11,410 nt of DNA. Origin: Phoronis ovalis. Lineage: Eukaryota; Phoronida; Phoronidae. Below, one piece after another: positions 1 through 8,900 of this stretch. A program made the position numbers and the translations under genes. The stretch lies in NCBI GenBank assembly GCA_028565635.1, contig JAOXYB010027157.1:4177-15586 (forward strand), written 5' to 3'. The notes beneath the pieces were generated by a model. The model was not told the DNA's origin. It saw only the letters and a list, made by a program, of their open reading frames with translations, and did not search any database. Position 1 is the stretch's first letter; every line of letters begins with the position of its first letter.

Positions 1-76
1 ATATGATTATTACAGATTATACTAGTCTAGTATTAATTATAACATATGATTATTACAGGTTATAGTAGTATTAATT
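1..76. repeat. 43-base tandem duplication spanning a splice acceptor
   Basis: Bases 1-15 (ATATGATTATTACAG) recur exactly at 44-58. The similarity then continues with TTATA and AGTATTAATT in both copies, separated by a 7-base difference. The right copy is the working acceptor and exon start. The left copy is intronic and would read into an in-frame TAG within five codons. The left copy may start before the window edge. Confidence 0.85.
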
Positions 77-181
77 GGCACAAACAACCATCAGCACACT
101 GCAGATGAAGTGGTGGAAGGAATTCAAGAAATTGTTAAAGTTATCAATGGTAAACAGCCACAAGCTCAAATAATTGTTGTG
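59..181 (+). CDS. PAFAH1B2: PAFAH1B-like penultimate coding exon
   Basis: 41 codons in phase 0. The acceptor chosen is the AG at 57-58 (TTACAG|GTT), because it leaves the family strand VIVVLIGTNNH intact. Later AGs at 64-65 and 67-68 would trim the strand. The donor is GTG|GTAAGT at 181/182. Confidence 0.88.
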
Positions 182-852
182 GTAAGTCTGTTATTAGAAG
201 TAACAGGTAACAGATGTTATTAGATCTCCTACTAGTGCAATTGTATCTCAAGTAATATCTGATGTAAGTAAACTTATGTAGTATAATACCAAATATGAAG
301 TTATAATTATAGTTATAAGTAGCTTTAATCATAACTGCAACTTGTATAAGTTATACTGGACTGTACACGTTTTGTGGCTAATGATATAAAGAGAAATGTA
401 AGCTATTTTAAAACCCATGTAACTATTATAAGTAGTGACTGCATAAATTAGAGGACTGTCACATCACGTGTACAAACTCTTGATTTCCAATATATTTAAA
501 ATTTCACCTACAGCAATTCTATAATAATTGTCGTTATATTATTATTGCAATAATACTAATTAACTTTATATTTTAGGGCATTCCTCCCCGTGGTCAACTT
601 CATAACCGATTACGAGAAAAAATAGCTGATATCAACCAATCTTTAGCTGCAGAACTCGTCCAGCTTCCTAATTGTCAATTTCTTAATGTTGATCCGGGCT
701 TATTCCTAAGTGCAACGGATGGCAGCATAAGTCACCATGACATGTTTGATTATCTACATTTTACTCCAGCAGGATATCAAAAACTGTGCGAGCCCATCCT
801 GGATTTAATACAAGATCTTATGAAGACATTTGTGAAAGTGGAAAGTGTTTGA
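59..852 (+). CDS. PAFAH1B2: Platelet-activating-factor acetylhydrolase IB alpha subunit, last two exons (5' partial)
   Basis: GDSL/SGNH-type esterase of the PAFAH1B2/PAFAH1B3 family, the cytosolic catalytic subunit that removes the sn-2 acetyl group of PAF and in vertebrates pairs with LIS1. The coding parts are 59-181 and 577-852, joined in phase 0 across intron 182-576. Exon 1 begins VIVVLIGTNNH, which holds the GTNN block (oxyanion-hole Asn). Exon 2 starts GIPPRG and carries DYLH at 748-759, the DxxH block supplying the catalytic Asp and His. The block with the catalytic Ser lies upstream, outside the window. The frame ends with TGA at 850-852, after about the usual family C-terminal length. 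The alpha1/alpha2 split is a vertebrate one, so the symbol means the family only. Identity is very likely from the unbroken match to the family pattern. Confidence 0.93.
182..576 (+). other. Intron of the PAFAH1B-like gene
   Basis: 395 bases with donor GTAAGT and acceptor TATTTTAG. A strong branch-point-like TACTAAT lies at 553-559, about 20 bases before the acceptor. No repeat or ORF of note is seen inside. Confidence 0.88.
577..852 (+). CDS. PAFAH1B2: PAFAH1B-like terminal coding exon
   Basis: 92 codons including the stop, starting GIPPRGQLHNRLR. It contains the family block DGSISHHDMFDYLH (721-759) and the following FTPAGY. The stop TGA is at 850-852, and the 3' UTR continues rightwards. 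Confidence 0.92.
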   Translation, partial: GIPPRGQLHNRLREKIADINQSLAAELVQLPNCQFLNVDPGLFLSATDGSISHHDMFDYLHFTPAGYQKLCEPILDLIQDLMKTFVKVESV

Positions 853-2852
853 AAATAACTAATTTTATGAAAGCTGATTCATTATCATCATGGAAATCAT
901 GTCAGACTTTAAATGTGGAAGAGATTGTGTTTGGTGGTGATGTCAATCAAGCAATTAAAGCATATTCATACATTTAGTGAAGAATTCATGTTAGTGCTAA
1001 TTTCAGGAATGGTAGATTTTTACGACATATCTAAAAATCGAACAAACCAAATGAGTGTGTTGGTCAGATTCAGGGTGCCAGCAAAAATGGAGGGTGCTGT
1101 TTGTATGGAATGCAACTGTGGTAATGCTAGAAATGTGGTGCTGAATACTAAATACAAATAAGTCCATCTTTGAATTTCTAAACCGCTAACAATTTACCCA
1201 TTTAAAAGCAAATATACTTTTTGCAGCAAACTGTTACGGTATAGTAAACCCTATGTTGTACAGTCTAAACCGTACCATTAGTATGCACTTGGTATGCTTT
1301 TAGCAAATTAGCTTTAACAGTTGCCACCAATCAAAATATTTGCATGTGTGTACTTTTTAGCATGCATTATACTGTACATTTATATTAACACATCTTTGGG
1401 TATTTCTGTCATCATTGATGAAAATACCCCCAGATATAGGTCATGATGTACTTAGGCTGCAGTGTTGTCATGTTATGGGGCTAAAGGCACAGATGTAACA
1501 ACTATTATCCTTTTACTAGATCACCATTTAAGCTTCATAGTTCATTACACATTCATTCCAGAGATGCACTTCTTTTTAGATGAGATACTGTAGTGGCACG
1601 AAACTTGCGTCTACATATCACCAACTGAAAACAACACTGCTGGCATGCGTATATAGGTAATAATTTAATATTACCATACAAAGCCATGTTGGTTTCGATG
1701 TATTTCTGGTAATGAAAAGGAAGGCCAGTCAGATGTGTAATGTCAATACTGCTAATATTTGATTCTGAAATGTGTTGTTTTATTTCATTAATTTTTGACC
1801 GAGTTTCTCTCGCCTTGTATCTTAATAGCTTAATAATTTTCATTATTTAATCAAATTGAGGGTCATGTTTGGTGCTATAGTGGCGTGATTTTGATCTTGT
1901 TTTGTAACAGAAGCTTTAAATTCCAATTTTGTACATGATACGCTTTGTATTATGCAGAAATGTGTGATCTCATCCCATTTTTGCACATTTCTGACTCCCC
2001 ATTGGAAATCTAATTGAGGAGTCCCAACAACTTTCACTGTAACGTTGCCAGGGTGTTAAAATTCTTTTAGTGCTAAAAAATGTACCCAGTGCTTTGAAAG
2101 ATTTTAAAACATCAATAAAAACTTACTTCGCTACTAGCACTATTAAATAAATTCTGGTCAGCACCGAATCTCAACACATTCCTGCAGCTTGTGTGTATGC
2201 ATGTATATGTGGGTGTCAAACCTATGTTTAAAATGAATTGTGTATGACTGCTTTTCAATGGATGTCACACTAAATAAACAAAAATTAAATGTCTATGATA
2301 TATTAATTTGTTTATATTAATTCAAAAAATAATTTGTTTCATATTTTATATATGAAAAAGAGAAAAAATCTCCAGCACCATAATTTTCATTATTGTAGAA
2401 TTGCATTACATGCCCACATCAGTTTCTAGCAATCCAAGTTGCCAAATATTAGATGAATAATGAATTGGCACATACATAATATATAACATTATAAAATATG
2501 GGCTTACAAATACTAACAAACATCATTTTTCAATATTCCTTATTACTTTTAATTGTGTATAAAATTTTGATAGAATTCTCGACAACTGTTCAGACTCGAG
2601 AAGAACTATGATTGCTAGGTGTAAATTGACCAATAGTTATTGTAGCTGTGATATCAGATCAGTTAGGTCCTATCTATCATCAAAACACGTGTATAAGAGT
2701 ACATTGATTTCGACAAAGAAATCCAATGTAGGTTTCCCTCAGATAAATGCCCAGCAGATTGAGCTACCATAATTAAACGTGCAGTTAAGTTAATTACGTC
2801 ACATTGCAGCTTTTCAGATTCACTAAGTATTCTTCGGCCATAATCTTCAACA
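853..2852. other. Convergent intergenic / 3'UTR region, no gene recognised
   Basis: This 2.0 kb stretch lies between the stop codons of two convergent genes. It holds several open frames under 100 codons on both strands, none resembling a known domain. It should contain both 3' UTRs. Possible poly(A) signals are a weak ATTAAA at 954-959 (+), AATAAA at 2114-2119 (+) and ATTAAA at 2553-2548 (-). None can be assigned firmly. A hairpin is present at 1398-1430. Confidence 0.6.
1398..1430. repeat. Short imperfect inverted repeat (hairpin)
   Basis: GGGTATTT at 1398-1405 pairs with AAATACCC at 1422-1429, and an inner CATCA/TGATG pair sits between them with a short bulge. It lies in the convergent 3' region, and its function is unknown. 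Confidence 0.5.
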
Positions 2853-2921
2853 TCATTCAGAATAAGGTATAATATCCACCACAACAAATCCCTCGGTCTG
2901 CATTGCTGTCTTTAGTGTGGC
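2853..2921 (-). CDS. GLCAK: Exon: kinase C-terminus and stop
   Basis: 22 codons plus TGA (2855-2853). It reads ATLKTAMQTEGFVVVDIIPY and then SE, matching the usual C-terminal strand and helix of the family after motif 3. Acceptor TTTTTACATTAG, phase 0. Confidence 0.88.
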   Translation of the reverse strand, partial: ATLKTAMQTEGFVVVDIIPYSE

Positions 2922-5900
2922 CTAATGTAAAAATGAATAAATGTGCTCTTAACTGCAATGGTAATCTTGATGCCAGCCAATGTTATATAAGGCAATCAGA
3001 TATTTGCAAGCACTTTATGAAGCCACCTGTCGCATACCCCAAACATTCCCAGAATCTCCCTCTGTACTTGGTGAAAGAATTGTGCAAAAACTGGGTCACT
3101 GTTAATCCACAAAATGAAAAATTCTGGGCACCTTTGGTTCATGACCAGTTGTCCCACCAAGTACATGTAAATGTCCTATTACAACGATTGTACACTGAAT
3201 ACAGAGGCAAAGTAATGTTCTTTTATAATCTTGGTAACCAAACAACTGTAAAAAGTAGCAGTGAAGGAAACCTCAATCAACACATACTTGCAAAACCCAA
3301 ACTAATAAATTATTGCTACATACATTCGCTTGTTCAAGTTCCAGATACTTTCACAGCAAATATACCAACTTCTGCTTTGAAACATTTATAGTTTAAAATA
3401 CCTCGACATGGGATTTACCATTTTATTAGGATCTAGCAGTAGTCCAATAACAGCTCCTCCACTTCCAGGGAACTTCACGGCTGAACCATATTCTTTGCCT
3501 ATCTCTACCATCCGTAGGTTTCCCTCGCCTAACACTTCATCACCAAATATCTGCCTGTCAATAAAATCACTAGCATTCCAAAACTAACAAATGAATACAA
3601 TTATCAGAGCACAGCACTACTGCAAGCAAAAATACTGCAAAGAAAGCTCGTTCTGTGCTGTTAATCCACTACCTTTAATGACCAGTACTGTTTAATTAGA
3701 TGTCATTTCACAAATATGAATCAAGTCAAAGTAGCAGCCTGAAAAAAGAGCAATTAAGCATAGAAAACTATAAATTTAATTTCCTTCAAGTGTCTAATGA
3801 AAGTTTTTTGATAAGCAGGTAAAAAATAACTTGTGAGCTCTGATTTTTGTTGTGGGAGGTTCAATAAAGAAAGAAATGTAAAAAAAAATAAAAAGGAAAT
3901 GAAGCAGTTATATGGTGCTTATCCTGTTACTTTTCTCCATTAAACCTTAATAATATTCTTTTACCACTGACATACACTGACTCATCATGTTATGGACCAA
4001 CACACATCACAGAAATCTATACAACAAATATTCACTTTTACCTGACAGGAACGAACCCAGGACCTTTTCATCTATTGCTAAAGACAGTCCGACAAGCTAC
4101 AGCTGCACCACAAAGATGAGTTAAAGGCTAAGGGTAATTACAGTAAGTACTAATGTGTCTAGCCGCTTTGTATTGTATCCCTGCCAGGAACCAAACCCAG
4201 GACCTACCACAATGCAAAGCGAGAAGGTGTTATGTACATGTACTCTCAAAGTATGAGAAGCATGAAGGTTTTTAGGCAGAACGGAATGAGCAAAAACAGA
4301 TAAACTCTTAGCCAATGACATAATAGAACATACAACCTACATACCCAAAACCCAGAGAGATCCCGTCCATGGGTGCAACCTGTACAGGCCTTTAAAGTCC
4401 CAGTTGTTGGATCCTTTTATTTATATAGATGGACGTATGCTTTATAGTTTGCATGTGTAGTGTGAGGGGGTACAAAAGTCATAAAGATGTTATTGCAGTT
4501 GTTCACAAGGTTACTGCTTCAGATCTTCAGGTGTGCAATAAACTGATTTATGCAATAAAAATTACTTTATTAGTATAGTAAATATTTCTCTAAAAAGTTA
4601 CCTTCTTAGGTCAAAATTCTGATTCATTAAGTTAGCCAGTTGTTGCCAGTCCTTTGATTCTATTGCTGACCTAAAAGCAAAAAAATTTTCTTCTGTTAAA
4701 AAAATTTCACATTAACTTTATAGTTACAATAATTTCTTCTGAACGGTAGACTCACTAATTTAAAATTAAATGCAAGCACTAATAAATGCAACAATAGTCC
4801 AAGTTATCATACACAGGAAAGAAACACTACAAAGTTTGCAGTTATTGCATAGAATTCTATAACAAACCTGGCCAAATCAGTTAGTTCAGCGAATCGTTTC
4901 ATCCCATCCACAATAGCCTCTTCCCCATTCTCCCATCGCAGACGAACATCACTGTGAATCCTCCCCGAATCGGAGGGGTCACCAACATATGCCAACCACA
5001 GCTGTGGAAGACTCTCCATTGATATATTGACATAGTTTCCTAAAAACAAAGTATTTCTTTGTATATTCAACAAAAGTAAATGTAGATTCCACAATAGTAT
5101 TACAACACATGTCACATGGCAGCAGATGTGACCAGCTGCTCGTCTTACAAGTCCCATTACTGTTCATAGTGCATTTATAATGGATTGTTTTGATTTGAGA
5201 ATCAGCACCATCAGTGGCAACTTGATTGCATTCTTTTTTGTAGCCACAATTAAGGTACTGAAAAATCTTTTCTACAGCTACAATCTGAGTATAGCTTTTT
5301 TTCTCAAAAAATAAACGTTTCCAGCTATTGAAATAAAAAATGAGTTCTTATAAAGCTCATGAATCAGTTATAGTGATGAACATTTTATTTTGAGGTCAAG
5401 TTTATTTTCCCAGTTCACAGAAATATTCATACCATGTCCTTGCGTTTGCATAAGATCTTTACTAAAATCCATGTAAACCAATCCTTCATATATCTGCAGA
5501 ACATAACACGAAAATCATACACATGGGAGAATGTAAGTTAGGTAAACAAGTATTATATTCTTTGTAATAAATATCCGAATAAAAGTACTGTTTTATTTTG
5601 AGAGCAAGTTGCAAAATGTTTCTACTCCTTACTCTTTCAATTTGAGGAAAATTTATTACATATTTAATGCATATCCTCAACAGAAACACTTAAATTCAAA
5701 AGGTTTCACTAACAGGTTGCCAGGTACACTATTATTATTATTAACTTTTATTTACTATTATTTACTTGTATGACTCTGTCTTGTAGTCCAGCAGTGATAA
5801 ACAACTCTTGTCTCTCCACTTCCAACACAAATTGTGGTTGATAAGGCTTAGGCATATCCTAACAACAAACAATCAGACATTAACTACGACTGACAAATGT

Positions 5901-8900
5901 ACAGTCACACAAATATGCAATAAAATAAATTAAAAGTAAAATTTTAAATTAGTTTTCATTTAGTTACTAGTGCAATTATTTTACTGACATATAGTATAGA
6001 AAGCTTACATTATCATTTAGATTGAAGAACTCCATAAGGCATTTCAGAGTTGATGTCACAATGGCACTGCTTCCAGCTAACCCAACTTGTCGGGGAATGT
6101 TAGTGTCATATTTCAGAGTGAAGTTTCTTTTTGCCAAAGCAATACTGTAATGATCAAAAAGGTAATAAATGTTCAAATAATTTGATATACCGAGTTATAA
6201 TAATTACCACTGAAAATACAGTTAGTACTTAATACATTAGCATATTCCTTTAGTGACACTACTAGCATTTTAGTCATCTTTTAATTTGTTTTTATAGGAT
6301 GACCTAGTTCTACGTGCAAAATCAAGACCAACTTATACACTTTCAAATGTTCGGCATCAAAATGTTTATATTTTATAACTAAATTACTGTCTGGCACAAA
6401 AAACAAGAATACTTACCCCTTTTCTGAGCAGTACTGATAAAACTTTTTACAGGTTGCTTGAAGTAAGCGCAAACCTCCTAAATATCTAAAACAAAAGCAG
6501 CAGTTTTATGATATAATGTTATGAGAACGTGTTATGCAACCAGCTTGTAGAAACACACAACATCTTAAAATATGGAGGTACTGTATGAAATTAACCACAA
6601 AGCATCACATTTTCAATCCAATGGAATTTTCTACAGGAAGAATGTCTGGCCTATATACATTTCTATATTATATAATATCAAATTTAAAAACTTATCATAC
6701 CCCTCCTTTCTGCTGATGCCATGAAGGTCTCCTAAACTTCCAAATTCAGTTGGGTCATTAAGGGGGTGTGGAACCAACACCTTCAAATAATCCATAACTT
6801 TGTTTATTACAACCAAAAAAGAGCATACATATATACAAAGTTTTAATATACTGTAATGAATTATTATTTAAGCATTTATGAAGTAATACAAAATAATTCT
6901 GTTTATTACAGATGAGTGAAACATAAGTTACATTCAATAATCGTAAACTTACTACTTTTTCTAACATGACAGCCAACAAAAGAAAGACCTACAAACAAAC
7001 AAAAAACGTAGACATATAAAGCTTGGGTAAACACAGTAATATTTACCAGTCTCTCGCTCTCCACAATGGTAACTTCTGCCCAAAAGTTTGAAATGGACAT
7101 AGCTACAGTCTTTCCAAAGTAGCCATCAGATGGATTCCCCATTAAGCCAACTCTGTAAAGAAAAACAAGATTAGCTTAACTGGTACCAACTGTGTTTGTT
7201 TGTATCAAATGCTCATGCTGTGATAAAAAAGGCTTGTCTTCTGAGTAACAAGGTGTTATATGCAGGAACTATGGTTTGACTTGTAAGATTAGTGTTTATG
7301 TTAGCTTATGGAAAGTATCGTAGGGTTATTACCAGCAATTGGCAACACAATATGCTGTCCACTGAACTGACCAGTAGATGCATTATTCTGATCTGTTTAG
7401 TAAAGTAAGAAACACATGCAGAAAATAACAACAGATAAAGATTTTTCTAGAGTTGCACTTCCACAAACATTCAGAAACATATTTGTTATGTACACATGTC
7501 AGCACAAACTTAAAATATGGACATAGTTACAAGAAATGAAGGAGCTGAGTATGTAGTTATACCAACAGTGACATTTTATCCTGGATTGTTGAATCCAAGT
7601 ATTAACTGGTATGTATTATTTTAAAATTAAACAGAAAAAGTGGCACAACACAAACATATACACACCTGGCATAAGATCTTTTTGTTATTTGCTCCCGTGT
7701 ATTTTCTTTAGTGACTCTTTCTGAGAACAGTTTTAGCCATAGTTCATAATCTTCTAAACCCTAAAGTGAAAGTATGATCCAGTAAGCATGAAAGATAATT
7801 TGAACTATGTTGTAATGGCTGTCTTCATTTAAATCAATTTATGAAATAACTTTTAAAATATGCAAACATCTCCTTTTCACATTTAAAAATTCAAGCACCT
7901 GAACAGACATTGCTGACTTTCTAGTCAACATTCAAAAAACATTCCACTAAAACAGTAATAACTTTTAGTTACTGTAGCAATAAACAAAATATTAAAATAA
8001 AACTTTCAAATTGTGTGTTACCACTTGTCCAATCAGTTGAAATCCCGTTGGTAACTTCATACCATATACTTTACTGGCTTTTGTGTCAACAAGCCATTTC
8101 TACAAACAAAAACTGAAGTATCACATACATTTTTACAGTATTTTTTGATACCATGACTAATAGTAACAAAAAAAAATTAGCACCTCAGTTTGACAGGTTG
8201 TTACAAACTTCTGAACAAAACAGAAAAATTACAAGTTTCTGATGTCATGACAGCACCCTTATCAGCGTGAAATGACAATCTCCTGGCTCCACTAGAGGTC
8301 GTCAGTAGTGATGAATTTGTTGTGATGGCATTAAAGCTTTGTTTGTCAGTCCAAGTATTTGTTCAACCATAGTTTAATAAAGTTAAAGGTAGTTAAAAAT
8401 TCAATATTTATTTTTAATTAAAATTACTAAATATGACTGGTTCTGATAATCATAGGGAATTAATACAAAAAGAAAAAACCTTACCATGTATTGCCCAAAA
8501 CTCTTCTGTTCTGCAGATGGTGAGTTATGAAGATACTCATCTATATTCGGTAAAGACTGTTTACGAAAACAATAAAACACCACACTGGCTAAGCGAGATG
8601 ATGTCTCCGAAGACAATGGTTTTTCTAAAAATTTTGTTATTCTGAAATGAAAATAAAGCAAACACATGATGCCCAGGCTTAGTGGCCACTAGAATATAGA
8701 TATAGACTGAGACATCAAAATAATTCTTAAAAACAATTTCTTACAGATTTCTAGTGAAATTTACATGTCATTTCTGCATTACACAGACAATCATGCTGAT
8801 AAAAATATCTACTGTCAGAAGTATAATTTGCAATGTCATGCATTCACTTTTCCATGCACAATTGTTAAGACACATAATCATCTAAGGGAGCACCTCAAAA

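Noticed and set aside
913-1161. 82-codon + strand open frame just after the PAFAH1B stop
   Set aside because: It lies in the expected 3' UTR, has no recognisable domain and overlaps nothing conserved.
1553-2037. Two consecutive - strand open frames (64 and 96 codons) overlapping as TAATG
   Set aside because: The arrangement mimics a bacterial gene pair, but this is an intron-rich animal genome. Neither product resembles a family and both lie in the 3' intergenic stretch; chance is sufficient.
2663-2887. 74-codon - strand open frame
   Set aside because: It overlaps the kinase terminal exon out of frame. The correct frame ends IIPYSE-stop at 2853, so the rest is 3' UTR.
4807-5157. 116-codon - strand open frame as a gene of its own
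   Set aside because: Its central part is the kinase exon 4868-5039 in the right frame; the ends are read-through into introns.
6534-6716. Short + strand open frame antisense to the kinase
   Set aside because: Shadow of an intron and exon 6701-6780; no domain and no splice support.
8401-8667. 88-codon - strand open frame as an independent gene
   Set aside because: It is kinase exon 8485-8641 with intron sequence on both sides.
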